The notes: a model not told the origin generated them from the sequence alone. Numbered from the stretch's first letter, positions 51,002 to 63,174 are shown. The stretch is 64,000 bases of DNA from Amaranthus tricolor (GCF_026212465.1 NC_080058.1:9869485-9933484), one strand, 5' to 3'. Program-made: numbers and translations.

Positions 51002-51960
51002 AATCATCATCATCATCATTATATCCAGTGTATCTCGCTCATAGAAAACTATGATCAAGGTCTGGGGAGGGAAGAACGATGGCAGCTCATACCCATAGAG
51101 GAGAGTGCAGTCAAAGAGTACCTCGGCTCGAGAAAGGTCTTCAAAGAGAGAGAAACCTGCAACTTACAAATAGAATAAAGAGAATACGTACAAATAACTA
51201 AAAATAAAGATAAAAGTAAAGAACAAGATAAAAAGCGATAATTAGAGGCAATGAACAATAACAAATGATGGGTAAAAGGGACGGGTTTAGTAATCTAGGA
51301 CTTGGATAAGGCTCCGCCAACTGCCACTATCCCTAGTAAGGTCCTTGGAGAGGTGAAGTTCATGCATGTCACTTTTAATCTGTTCCTCCTATGTTCTCCT
51401 AGGCTTTCCTCGACTTCTCTTGCCCTCCACTATGATGCATTCGATCCTTCTTACTGGGGCGTCATGTGTCTTTCTCTGCACATGCCCAAACCATCTCAAC
51501 CTGTTCTCCCGCATCTTTTCGGAGAGAGGTGCAACCCCTAACTTCTCCCTAAACTCCTGGTTTCTTATCCTATCCATCATAGTTTCATACGCATCTCTGC
51601 TACTTCCATCCTCTATTCAAAAACCTTCTTTACGGGTCAACATTATGTCCCACATAACAACGCCGGCCTAATTGCAACGCGGTAAAATTTACCTTTTAAT
51701 CTCCTCAGGAACTTTTTATTACAAAGCACCCCGGTTGCTGCTCGCCGCTTAAGCCAACCCACTTGTATACGATTAGTAACGTCTCCATCAATCTCCCCAT
51801 TACTCTGAATCACCGATCCGAAATATTTGAACTTGGACGTACATGCAACAACTTCTCTCCCTATGGTCACCTCTGGCTCCCTTATCGATTCTGTTCCACT
51901 GAAATTGCATCGCAAATATTCTGTCTTCGTACAGCTTATGCGTAACTCCTTACCCTCCAA
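51002..51960 (-). pseudogene. 5'-truncated RTE-type LINE reverse transcriptase tail
   Basis: The minus strand carries the C-terminal RT region typical of plant RTE-like LINEs. It shows LRISCTKTEYLRCNFSGTES and IGREVVACTSKFKYFGSVIQ at 51960-51830, RRAATGVLCNKKFLRRLKGK after that, and RENRLRWFGHVQRKT at 51500-51450. Stops and frameshifts separate the parts. It ends in an (ATG)n tail on the minus strand (atcatcatcatcatcat at 51002-51019), the short microsatellite tail expected for this clade. Confidence 0.85.
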
Positions 51961-52761
51961 GGCTTCCCTTATAAATGAATTTATTTAAAAATAAATAATA
52001 ATCCTTCCAATTCAATTTACTTGTACCATTTGGGTTGGGCACGCAAATTAAGGGTAGTGGGGGGACCACAAAAAAGGTATTAGTTGGAGTATTTTAAGAG
52101 TTTGGATTAATTACTAATTATTTCCTCCTTTTTAATAATTAAAGTAGGTAGAATTTAAATGTGGAGGGAAAATTCAATTACACATTACAATTCATTTAAT
52201 TTACATAATGACATTCTCTAATTTTATAATTAACAAAGTTCTACTTAAACTAAAACTACATAATTTAAATTACAAATTGAAAATTTAAACCAAAAAAATC
52301 TTTATTTCTTCCTTGAATTCTTCAACGTCTTTTGTATGGCAACCGATAACGAACAACCCTCTCGCTACATGAGCATGCGGATATTAAATCTTTCATTGAC
52401 TTTAGATTTTAAAAACAAAGACAATATGCATTTAGCGTTTAAATTAGATTAATTAGCTACAAATAAAACAATAATTTGTTTTTTAATTAAAGCCATGTAA
52501 ATCTGAAAATGTTTTCCAAATGGAGAGCAGTTTCACAAAACAGCAATCCAAAACAAAAGTCCAGCATAATGGAGGGACACAATTCATAATCCAAAAAAGA
52601 AGACATGGAGACAATTGGTGTCAAGTACAAATCAGCCAACATAAACCCAAATCCACAAAATTCATATTTGGCGCCAAAAGACAAAAAATTCAGCCCACCA
52701 AACACAAATTTAACTTTGGCGCCAACAAAACAGAAAGGCAAACAACAATGAAGGTAGTCCC

Positions 52762-52771
52762 TTTATAAAAG
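52762..52771 (+). promoter_or_regulatory. TATA-box-like site of the mariner transposase
   Basis: ctttataaaa lies about 65 bp upstream of the first transposase ATG at 52833, a normal distance for a TATA box plus a short leader. Confidence 0.45.
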
Positions 52772-52832
52772 GGACAACCACAATTAATTAACCCAATAAC
52801 AAACTTCATTTATTGCTAGAACATCAATTAAT

Positions 52833-54117
52833 ATGGAAAAATCAAGGGAATTAGACAACTACAGTAGGAAACAAATAATCCATGAGTTGCTTTTGTCTGT
52901 CAACAATAAAGGAAAGCCAGCACATGAAATCATGGGGCAGATGTCAACAAACTACAAAGTCAGTAGAAAGAAAATGTCAAGAATATGAAGCCAAGTCAAA
53001 TAGCAACAACAACAAAAGTCATTCTCAATAAATGTAAACAGCAAAAGGGTTGGGAAGAAATCAAGAGGACAAATCATGTTTGATGACACCAAGTTTAAGA
53101 GCCCAGAGAAGGCCAAAAAAAATAGGTCAAGCTACTGTTGTCAAAGCAATGAGTGTGAGTCAAAGCACAATATGGAGATGGAAAAAAAAGAAGATCATAA
53201 GAAAGCACACCAATGCAATCAAACCATTGCTAAATGACAAAAACAAGCTTGACAGGTTAATGTTTTGTCTTTCTAGTTGCATTGTAGATGATGAGGGAAA
53301 CAACTTAGATTCAATGACATGTCAAACATTGTACACATAGATGAGAAACTATTTTACCTCACTAGGATACAACAAACTTATTATCTCAAACCTGGGGAGA
53401 AAGAATCACATAGAGAAATTCAATCAAAAAGATATGTACCCAAAATCATGTTTATGTATGTAGTGGCTAAACCATTGTTTTCAAATGATGGTGAACTAAT
53501 ATTTGATGGAAAGTTAGGAATCTTTTCTTTTACAACTCGGGTACCAGCTTAGAGGAGCTCAAAGAACAAGAAGAAGGAGGATATTGAGACCAAACCCATA
53601 CAATCAATTCTAAGAATTACATCAGGGATATGATTGTGCAAAAAAATATTACTAGCAACAAGAAGCAAGTGGCCACAAGGAGCAAGCAAGAAAATTTTCA
53701 TCCAACAAGACAATGCCAATGCAAACCATACATTTTGGAAGATGATTTAGGGTTTAGAGAGGCAACAACATAGAGGGATTTGAGTTTCATTTAGCTTAAT
53801 AGCCACCTAATTCTCCAGACATGAATGTCTTGGACTTAGGCTTTTTCATATCAATACAAACACTTCAACACCAAAAATCAGCATACAATTATTCACAAAT
53901 GGTAAAGGCAGTTAATCATACATTTGATTCTTTACAACCAACTACCATGGAATTCGTTTGGATCACTTTACAAGCATGTAAAGTTAAAGTGATAAAAAAA
54001 TTTGGGGGTATAAACTATCACATTCTTCACATGAACAAGACCAAACTTGCAAGGGAGAGAAGACTACCTAAGTATTTGAGTGTAAGGAGGGAGATAATTT
54101 ACGATTCCCTTCGTTAG
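52833..54117 (+). pseudogene. Mariner transposase, interrupted
   Basis: It starts MEKSRELDNYSRKQI and shows a helix-turn-helix-like SQSTIWRWKKKK and a catalytic-region block HIDEKLFYLTR near 53325-53360. FIQQDNANAN follows near 53700-53725 and SPDMNVLDLGFF near 53815-53850, matching the three Asp positions of the plant DD39D mariner triad. Frameshifts near 52988, 53320 and 53550 and several stops mean it cannot be translated as one protein. The C-terminal part (53821-54117) is still open and ends RLPKYLSVRR. Confidence 0.85.
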
Positions 54118-54699
54118 TTGGACACAAAAGTTGAAAAAAGCATGTTTGACGTCATCTTATTCTACTTAAGCATAAATGATCAAGAAATTTTCCACCAAGC
54201 AGGAGAAGGAACATCACAAACCAATGAACAAGCAGGGGGAACAACATAAACAGATGAACCAGCAAGGGGACCTGCAGCAACAAATGAGAACCAGCAATAG
54301 AACAAACATCAGAAGAACAAAATCAAAGTCCAGCAACAAATGAACCAGCAGAAGAAACAGAGTTCATGTGAATACAACACATAGATTAGAAGAACAAACA
54401 CTTTTGGGAAATTACAAGGGAAAAGAAACACATAAGTAAATACAGGAGTATACTTTTGGGTTAATTGTGAATACTCACTTTTGGGAAACATTAGGTGAAC
54501 CAAAATGTTTAGAATGTAAACATCAAATATGACATCTCATGAAGTTGTTTAAGGCTAAACATTTTAATGAAAAGGAAATGATGAACAAATTTTGTATTGC
54601 CTCAAATAAAATCAGTTGTTGTCTCTTAGAGAACAAATGTTCTCATCACAGAGAACCCTAACATTACGTGTTGCCTCCTGAATCTAGTGAGAGCATAGG

Positions 54700-55231
54700 C
54701 TCCTAAACATCATGTTTGATGGCTTATAAACTCAAAATCCAAAATTGGTGGCACAACACTTTTTTTAGGGTTTTTTGCAACTAAAAATCAAACGTATACC
54801 CTCAAACAAAATCATAGGGCAAACACAAACACAGGGTCTCAAAATCATCACAGACCACAAACATGCATATAAAAAAAAATACCGAAATCATCATAAGTCA
54901 GAAAGGTTAGGTATATCCACATACGAGAAAAGGGTCCATGAACATCATCAAAATCATGCTTCAGATCATCATCATCGAGTAATTCTTCGTCTGAAGAGGG
55001 GAAAAGGTCCTCGATGTAAAGATCTTGTAGATCTAGTTATAAATCAAACAAACCCTTTATTTCTTCATCCTCTGAATTCAACTCCCTTCCCAAATTAGGA
55101 GTCGTTTCCACAGAAATGGTAGGAGATAGACGGACGTATTAGTAGTAGTAAAACCAAGGATTAGGAGGACCCACAAAATCATTGTCCTCAAATAAAGAAA
55201 TCCATGAAAGACACGAACTTGGTGAATCCAT
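54700..55231 (-). other. Acidic antisense reading frames in the mariner 3' region
   Basis: The minus strand from ATG at 55231 reads MDSPSSCLSWISLFED, stops after about 30 codons, and continues beyond with EDLFPSSDEELLDDDDLKHD. I do not recognise it. It may be chance, a degenerate second frame of the mariner element, or captured host sequence. Confidence 0.25.
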
Positions 55232-55325
55232 AGTCTTGAAAAAACCAGATCTACGAAGATAGATCACAGAGGAAAGAGAGAGGTGAACCTAGATCTAATT
55301 TTAGGGTTTATTTGGGCAATGTTAG

Positions 55326-57926
55326 TGTAATGGCCCTGTTCAAGTGACCCAGGCAATCATATGAAAACATGATCTCGGTTCACATAACGGACACTAAAGA
55401 ACCATCTCTTCTTGAATCGTCAGCGTTCCATCGATAAAGGATTATAATTACGGCAGAAAACAGTCTCAAGCGAAAGTAACAAGTCAGCGGAAGTCTTTAT
55501 GTACAACTCGAGAGCCTATAGGCCTCTAAACAAACTAATGAAAAAAACGGAAGCAAAAAGAAAACTACACTATCTCTTGTTACATAAGTACAAAGTTTCT
55601 TTCTACTCATAATCCAATACAAAAAAAATAATAGCATAGTCTTGATGATTACGGGTTCTAAGTCGAGACCTCACTCCAGACCCCACCTGCAATCAACCTA
55701 CTAGTCGTCGTATAACAACACACAGTAAGTTCCAAAGAAACAAACCAATACACGTCAGAGACTTCATACAAATATCAAGCAGGTTGAGTACAAGCAAGAT
55801 GTTCATCCTAGCATGCATAGGCTCTAATACATTCATTATTAGTTAATCCCAACTTGTAACGTTACCCATCCTGTTCGGGTCGTTCAAGTATAAATCATTT
55901 AGTATTAGATAATTCCAACTTGTAACGTTGCCCGTCCTCTTCGGGTCGTTCAAGTATAAATCCAAATCTTTTTGGAGGAATACACTTGGGAGAGCTAATC
56001 CCAAGGCAACCACCGACCTAAGACGTTGCACGTCCTGTTCGGGTCGTCAAAGGCTAAAGTATGCATACCCCCATAGTGACCGTAATGATCCAAAACTGCC
56101 ATGGGAACAATAATTGTAATAATCCAAACCAATACGTTAACCCCTTTGGGTAACATAATCCAACCAAACGTCAACCCCTTTGGGTGACAAACACATAAAT
56201 TCTCAATTTCCAATTAATTTCTTTCAAATTATTTGAAGTGTCTAATCCTTATGTGATTTACAATGCCTCGGTTAGAAATGAAACAACACTACTTGCACAA
56301 CCACATAAGCAGTATGGTCTAAGCGTGTACCTTTAAGTGCTGCAACAACAATGTTCAAGCACGACAGAAATTTCGCCCTCTTATGAATCAAGGTCCTAAA
56401 TAACACACACACAAAACGATCACGTATTAGGACGTGTTTACACATTTAATCCACTCCATACGCCAAAATATCACTAAGACTTTATAATTTTTAATTGTTT
56501 ACATCCAATTCCCAAAGGTTCCAAATTTCACATTCTGACCAGAAACTTTAAGGGCCATTTCGGATAGATTAGAAAATTCAAATGAAAAATCCGACTTTGT
56601 CATTGCGTTTGGAACGCGTCAATTACCTTGGGTACCAAATTTCATGATTTCTAACATCCAATTGCTATTTTAATTATTTTAAGCGTTTAACGAGTTTTTA
56701 ACGCAACGGTGCATAAAACAACAGAAAACGACTAACGTTTCCGGGTCGGCACCTTTAACGAGGCAAAACAGCTGCTGCCCGAATACATATACATATATAT
56801 TTTTTTTTCATTATTATTATTATATATATACATTATCAACCCTTTTTAAATCTCATGACCAAAATAACTCTAGCGAGGTCACATTCACAAAATCCTTCAA
56901 GAGACTTGAAAATTTCATAAATTACGATAACTAGATTAAATACTTAATTCTCTTAACAAATTAAATTTTGTAGAGAATTACAAAACCAAATCTCCCTTTT
57001 AAATCAAGACATATATATATAAATAACCCAATCCTTCAAACAAATCAAGTTTTGCTAAAGGATTATTAAACCCTTATTTGACTACATTACTTGATTCATA
57101 CCATTTAAATTTCATCTAACAAATTAAAATTTTGTTAGAGAAATAGACCATAAGAAATTAATTTAAATTTCAATATAACTTTAAACACTTAATTCTTATA
57201 ACAAATATAATTTTTTGTTAAAGAAAATTGATCAAGAAGTTCTTTTCTTAATCTTTTTAAAAAATTAGAGTTTATTAAAGGGTTATTAGAGAAAATTTTC
57301 ATATATAAAAGAAAAATATTCAATCCTCATATAAGTCATAAAATATCATCATACATAAAATATAACTCTTTTAGAAATCTTTGTATATAAAATCTATAAT
57401 TAACAATTTCAATTAAACTTACCTTTTGATCAAAAGATTGGATCGAACACAAAGATTTTTTTTTTGTTTGTGAATGCCGAAAACAAGAAGCACAAGGAAG
57501 AGTTTTTATCTGATTTTTTTTGTGTTTACTTGAGGTTTTGAAATGTGAGGAATACAAATGATGTTTAGGATTAATAGGGAAATTAAGGATCAACCTAATT
57601 AATCCTAATTACACCATTATGAGAGGAGTTACAAGACTCCTCCCATACTCTCAAAACTGGCTGCCCCCTTCACCTCCCTTCCATTATAATTTTTTTTTAA
57701 ATTAATTAAGTAATTATTATACTTTTGTTAAAACAGCAAAGAACATCACGCGACGGCATCGTACGCGATAAAATTCGTTACCGTTAAAATTAAACTTACT
57801 TTATTTCTTATAATTAACTATGTATAATAATATAACTCAATATTACTTATTTATTTTATTTTATTATACTTTATTTTATTATATTTTATTTATTTTTTTA
57901 CACCCGATAATTTACGGGGTGTTACA
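55326..57926 (-). mobile_element. Large solo LTR (Gypsy-type) nested in the mariner element
   Basis: On the minus strand it begins tgtaacaccccgtaaattat and ends ggccattaca, the TG..CA ends of an LTR with short inverse termini. The flanking 5-mers GTTAG (55321-55325) and GTCAG (57927-57931) match at 4 of 5. No retrotransposon coding motif was found in the 2601 bp, which supports a solo LTR left by recombination. The terminal tgtaacacccc is frequent in plant Gypsy LTRs. The length is large but within known range. Confidence 0.66.
55840..56060. repeat. Short direct repeats inside the solo LTR
   Basis: Two to three copies of a 70-bp unit with aacttgtaacgttgcccgtc and ttcgggtcgttcaagtataa lie at about 55850, 55918 and 56020. 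Nearby, acccctttgggtaac/gac occurs twice (56141, 56175). Confidence 0.7.
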
Positions 57927-58479
57927 GTCAGTGAGTGAGGAAGGGGACTAAGGAGAGAGATGAAGAAGTGAGAGAGGGAAACTGAGGATGAAGAAGAAGA
58001 GAATGAAAGAGAAAGATGATGATGTTCATCTTCAAGGATAAAGACTCAACACATGAAGAAGATGAAGGGAGACACGATATTAGGGTTAGGGTAATGTTAG
58101 TGAATGAGGGAGAGGGGGGGAGGGGTTTTATTGAAAAGGGAGGGAAAGGTTAGTGTGTTAATTAGGTTGGGGAGGGTTAATTAGATTATATTAGTAAATT
58201 AAGTAGGGGTATTTTGGTAATATCATATGGGAAATAATAATAGTTTGGTAAAAAAATTTATGTCAAAAAAAAAATATGACAACTACGAAGAACTTATCCA
58301 ATAAGAAAAGATAAATAATTTAAATTGGAGGGAGTATATAAATTTATTTTCAATAGATCAAACAAATAGAAATATTAATTTATTATTGACATCTCCTGTT
58401 GTTTTCAAGAAAGTCGAAGAATACGATGAAAAGACTATAATACCCCTGCACAGTGCCCTAATTTAAGGTTACACCCAAC

Positions 58480-58646
58480 CGGTTCTCTCTTCCACTTCAT
58501 CTGTTCCTCATTTGCCCTTTTCCCCATCGTTAATGAAACTCCCATTTCTTCAGCGCCACATCTTACTCAAACCTTCGAGCTCAATCCATGGCATGGATCG
58601 ATCTTTAATCTCCATTAACTCAATTGTTACCATTCATTTTTACCGG
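58480..58646 (+). other. Likely 5' leader exon of the MUSTANG-type gene
   Basis: A CT-rich stretch runs into a donor-like ccgg|gtat at 58646/58647. A strong acceptor cttttcag at 60155-60156 precedes the coding exon. Together they suggest a leader exon and a 1.5 kb 5' UTR intron, a layout common in MUSTANG genes. Transcript evidence is needed to fix it. Confidence 0.4.
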
Positions 58647-60264
58647 GTATACACTTCACACTCTTATCTCTTACTATTTCTTTATATATTCTTCTTCCTA
58701 CTTAGGGTTTTGATTATTTGAACTCTTATGTATTTTCCCAATAGCAAATGTGTTTTTTAAGCTTATTTTATTTTCTTTAATATTGTCTCCGTAATCATCC
58801 ATTTTTGGTGTATTTTGTGGGTTGGAATTTATGTGTATTTCGTTGATTGGATTTTGAAGTCTTGAATTTGATGAGGTATGATGAGTTATTACTATTGTTT
58901 ATTACTTAAATCAATATTTTGATGGCCTTTGTTAAACGTTGAAAACTGGAATATATACTGTAACCAAGACTCAAGAGCTCCTTTCCTTTTTGAAGCTTTA
59001 ATGTGAATAATTGTGTTGAAAAGAAGTATTTGTGCTGATAATTGTCAAATTAAAATCATGGGAATAGATGAATAATTAGTTACAAATTCAATCTGTTTTA
59101 TGGAGGGAAAGTATTCTTAGTTATGAGTCATAGTGATCTTATAGTGCAGTGAATCTTTCGTTTGTATTTTTGATGATTTCTTGACAAAAGATTGTTCTTG
59201 TTTTTCTTGTACGAGAGCTACAATCTGTTGTTGTGAATGTAATGATTTTTAGTTATGTTGGTTATAGAAGTAATAGAGAGTGAAAAAAAAATGTTTGGTA
59301 TGAAAGCATTTTGTTGCATCAGATTCGTTTATTGTAGTCTTGAGTCTACAAATATGATGAGATTGCAAAGAAAATTAGCCAGCTCTTTAATATCGAAATA
59401 CATCGGAAGCTCTTACTTATTGACAAACATGTACGACTTCTTGAGTTTAACACATGATGTATAATTCAGCTATCTAATGTTACCTTAAAATAAAATGAGA
59501 GAAACTCATGTAGGGGCTCAATATACAATCTCTTGGATAGGCCCCTATACGGCATATTGTTTGAATTTCAATGTGACCTCCAGCTTTTAAATCCAAATCT
59601 GTACTTTTCAGTTGTACTATTGGTGTATGCACATCACTCTAGCCCTTCCCAACCATCCATATACTCTTCTCTAATTTTACCCTTGAGATCTGGTGTTATT
59701 CTACAACTACAACCTTAAAACTGGAGATAGTCGGATAGAATGAGGATTAGGAAGCGGCTTTAGTTCTTTTTAGGCTTAACTTAATCCTTTTCAAGAATAA
59801 GAATATTAATTTATTTTGAAGTTGATATCACAAAATTTGGTTTCATTTTAGTAGAGAAATTGCTTGGGGAAGATTTGCTAAGCTTTGGTAGGAAAGGATA
59901 GGATGGAGAAGATACACATGCTGAAGGGTTCATTTGTAGTTACTCAAACTACTGAGTTTTGTATTGAATTTCTAATCCAAGATTTTGCTACACACAAGTG
60001 TGTGTGTGTGTATAGTACTGAGTGTCCTCAATTTGCTAGCTCTTCATTTGTAGGTCTCTACATGCTTTTTTCTTTTCATGTACCTTTTGTGTGTTTCCTG
60101 GTTCAATTCATTCTTGTCATGTTTATTTATTCTAACACACTTGTCTTTCTTTTCAGCTCAACAAATTTATATGAAAACAATTATTAGCTTCCTGAAGTAT
60201 TGGCTTTCTATCAATGGTATGAAGAGAAGCTATCCAATCACAAAACCATCATCTCCTCTGATTT

Positions 60265-62049
60265 ATGGCTGATAAACAATTGCATGTTCCAGATTCTCTT
60301 GTAGTCACTGATCATTCTCTTGCGATCGGACAAGAATTCCCTGATGTTGAAACTTGCCGAAGAGCACTGAAAGATATTGCAATAGCTTTGCATTTTGACC
60401 TTCGCATAGTAAAGTCAGACCGCAGCCGTTTTATTGCTAAGTGTTCCAAAGAGGGTTGCCCCTGGCGTGTTCATGTTGCAAAACTTTCTGGTGTTTCAAC
60501 GTTTACTATTAGAACACTTAACTCAGAACACACATGTGAAGGAGTTTGTAATCTCCATCATCAGCAAGCTTCCGTTGGTTGGGTTGCACGATCAGTAGAA
60601 TCTCGAATCAAGGACAATCCACAATACAAGCCCAAGGAAATTTTGAAAGATATACGCGACCAACATGGGGTTGCTGTGTCATATATGCAAGCGTGGCGTG
60701 GGAAAGAACGCAGTATGGCTGCTCTTCATGGAACTTTTGAAGATGGATTCCGTCTTCTTCCAGCATATTGTGAACAAATTAGGAATACTAATCCTGGAAG
60801 CATTGCCACAGTTGTTGCAACAGGGCAGGATAATTGCTTCCAAAGACTCTTTGTCTCTTATCGTGCATCCATATATGGCTTCATAAATGCTTGTAGGCCA
60901 CTCTTAGAACTTGACCGAGCACATCTAAAAGGAAAATACTTGGGGACACTACTATGTGCTGCCGCTGTTGATGCAAATGATACACTATTTCCTTTAGCAA
61001 TTGCTGTTGTGGATATGGAAACCAATGAAAATTGGATGTGGTTCATGTCAGAGCTAAGGAAGCTTCTTGGAGTTAATACTGAAAACATGCCTAAGCTGAC
61101 AATACTGTCCGATAGACAAAGGGGCATTGTTGAAGCAGTGGAGACGCATTTTCCAAGTTCTCACCATGGCTATTGTCTCCGATTTATCAGTGAAAACTTC
61201 CGTGATACATTCAAGAATTCAAAATTAGTGAATATTTTCTGGAATGCTGTGTATGCATTAACAGCAGCTGAATTTGAAAGCAAGATATCTGAAATGATAG
61301 CAGTAAACTACGATGTGGTGACATGGTTTCAGCAGTATCCACCACAGCTTTGGGCTGTTGCATACTTCGAGGGAGTCAGGTATGATCATTTCACTGTAAG
61401 CATTACTGAGCTATTGTATAATTGGGCTCTTGAATGTCACGAGCTTCCAATAGTTCGAATGATGGAACACATTCGTTGTCAATTGGTTACATGGTTTGAT
61501 GAACGGCGTACCTTGGGCATGGCATGGAACTCCATTCTAGTGCCATCTGCCGAGAAGAAGATCTCTGAAGCAATTGCAGATGCTCGTTGTTATCAAGTGC
61601 TTCGAGCAAATGAGGTTGAGTTTGAAATCGTGTCAACGGAGCGTACGAACATCGTTGATATAAGAGATCGGGTTTGTTCATGTAGGCGTTGGCAACTTTA
61701 CGGGATACCATGTGCACATGCTGCTGCAGCTCTCATCTCTTGTGGGCAAAATGCTCATATGTTTGCAGACCCAGGCTTTACAGTTGCAAGCTACAGGGAA
61801 GCTTATTCTCAAATTATAATGCCTATTCCTGATAGGAGTCATTGGAATGAGCAAGGTGAGGGAGTGGAAGAGGGTCGAGGCGCCAAAGTTGAAATCGTAA
61901 TAAGGCCGCCTAAAACTCGACGACCACCTGGTAGGCCAAAGAAGAAGTTGTTACGTGTAGAGAATTTAAAGCGGCCAAAAAGGATAGTTCAGTGTGGTCG
62001 CTGCCATATGTTGGGCCATTCTCAGAAGAAATGCTCTTTGCAACTTTAA
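60265..62049 (+). CDS. MUSTANG-type domesticated Mutator transposase
   Basis: A single open exon encodes 594 residues. The N-terminus is a MuDR DNA-binding-like domain with CSKEGCPWRVHV and SEHTC. A MULE transposase domain follows with LELDRAHLKGKYLG (D217) and LSDRQRGI (D283), two acids of the DDE triad, and a HGYCLRFISENF motif. Then come a SWIM zinc finger (C471, C473, C483, H485), an AT-hook-like PPGRPKKK at 554-561 and a CCHC knuckle (C577, C580, H585, C590). MUSTANG genes are host genes derived from Mutator-like transposases, probably DNA-binding regulators affecting growth and flowering. The frame is intact and no flanking inverted repeats were seen. The ATG at 60265 fits the domain start; an upstream ATG at 60214 stops at once. 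It could be the MUG4 orthologue, but this is not proven. Confidence 0.93.
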   Translation: MADKQLHVPDSLVVTDHSLAIGQEFPDVETCRRALKDIAIALHFDLRIVKSDRSRFIAKCSKEGCPWRVHVAKLSGVSTFTIRTLNSEHTCEGVCNLHHQQASVGWVARSVESRIKDNPQYKPKEILKDIRDQHGVAVSYMQAWRGKERSMAALHGTFEDGFRLLPAYCEQIRNTNPGSIATVVATGQDNCFQRLFVSYRASIYGFINACRPLLELDRAHLKGKYLGTLLCAAAVDANDTLFPLAIAVVDMETNENWMWFMSELRKLLGVNTENMPKLTILSDRQRGIVEAVETHFPSSHHGYCLRFISENFRDTFKNSKLVNIFWNAVYALTAAEFESKISEMIAVNYDVVTWFQQYPPQLWAVAYFEGVRYDHFTVSITELLYNWALECHELPIVRMMEHIRCQLVTWFDERRTLGMAWNSILVPSAEKKISEAIADARCYQVLRANEVEFEIVSTERTNIVDIRDRVCSCRRWQLYGIPCAHAAAALISCGQNAHMFADPGFTVASYREAYSQIIMPIPDRSHWNEQGEGVEEGRGAKVEIVIRPPKTRRPPGRPKKKLLRVENLKRPKRIVQCGRCHMLGHSQKKCSLQL

Positions 62050-62261
62050 AATTTTAGTTTCATTTTATTTATTGATTTTGTATATTTTCCCGGATTGTGT
62101 AATGTTGTACCATGAATGTCTTTTAACCAATGTAAAGAGTAACTTATGGTTAATGGGCCTGTAGGGCATTCCAAGTGAACCTTTGAGTATAATAAGCTTT
62201 TAAAAAAATTAAAAAAATACACCAAATCTTTAATCGGATCGTTCTACAATTAGGATGCTAT
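62050..62261. other. 3' flank of the MUSTANG-type gene
   Basis: Presumed 3' UTR and downstream DNA. No other feature was seen. Confidence 0.4.
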
Positions 62262-62935
62262 TTCATATGTGATCACTTTTAAAGCTTACGTGATCACTTT
62301 TGGTAAAACTTATGTAATCACTTTTAAGGTATATATGATCACTTGGAAAGGTTTACGTGATTATTTTTATTTTACTATGTAATCACTTTTAAAGCTTATG
62401 GAGATTGTATTTTGTTGTGGTGGTGGTGGACTTGAGAATTATAGATGATTACATATATTTAAAAAAATGATCACATAGGCCTTAAAAGTAATCACATAGG
62501 TCTTAAAAGTGATCACATAGGCTTTAAAAGTAATCAATTTTAATAGTAAAAGTGATCACACATGATTTAAAAGCGATCACATAAGCTTTATAAGTGATTA
62601 CATATACTTTAAAAGTAACCACATAAATTTTAAAAGTGATCATATAGTAAATTAAAGGAAAATTTATAGATAATACTCTCAACTATTGCTTCATTGACTC
62701 AAACTACCTATAACTAATATTTAACTTTGTATACACCCAAGTATTATGATACTTCACTTGGAAAAGTATGCACATTATTTTTAACCTATTTTTTTGAGGT
62801 ATTTTGAGTTAAAAAATAATAGTTCAAGGTGTACAAGGTTAAATAATAGTAGTGGATAATTAGAGTCAATGAGCAATAGTTGAGAGTAATATTTACAAAT
62901 TTTTCTAAATTAAAAATGATTGCATATACGATTAA
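62262..62935. mobile_element. Foldback element of GTGATCAC-containing repeats, single copy
   Basis: Same family as 29867-30668: tatgtgatcacttttaaagc units on the left, the inverse aaaagtgatcacataggc on the right, and a centre with ttgtggtggtggtggacttg, the inverse of the centre at 30.1 kb. Its right part is interrupted by the MITE at 62657-62905 and continues past it with aaaaatgattgcatatacga. Confidence 0.68.
62657..62905. mobile_element. Mutator-like MITE nested in the foldback element
   Basis: The 249-bp element has inverted repeats of about 45 bp: left ggaaaatttatagataatac, tctcaactattgcttcattg; right caatgagcaatagttgagag, ending aaatttttc. A perfect 9-bp duplication TAAATTAAA flanks it at 62648-62656 and 62906-62914. 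Confidence 0.83.
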
Positions 62936-63174
62936 AGTAAAGAATATTATCAATGGTACCCCTGTACTATAGCAAAATAACAATGGTACCCCAGTGTATT
63001 TCAATGGTACCCCCAAGTATATGCTAATTACAACCGTGACATTATTAATGATTTTTCCGTTAAATGTCCGTTAAATTTTGAATTTAACCTAACTATGGTT
63101 ATATATTCAACATTTTAGCATTGAGATTGTGTTAATTTAATTTATTAATTAGTATTGATTATCTTTGTATTTAG

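Larger units (their letters stand above)
52001..58334 (+). mobile_element. Mariner-like element (with nested solo LTR)
   Basis: The left end atccttccaattcaattta and the inverse of the right end (ctccctccaatttaaattat) match well, and TA flanks both sides (51999-52000 and 58335-58336). This is the target duplication and terminus type of plant mariner/Stowaway elements. A broken transposase lies at 52833-54117. Removing the 2.6 kb solo LTR at 55326-57926 leaves about 3.7 kb, similar to known plant mariner elements such as Vulmar1 (about 3.9 kb from memory). Confidence 0.72.
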
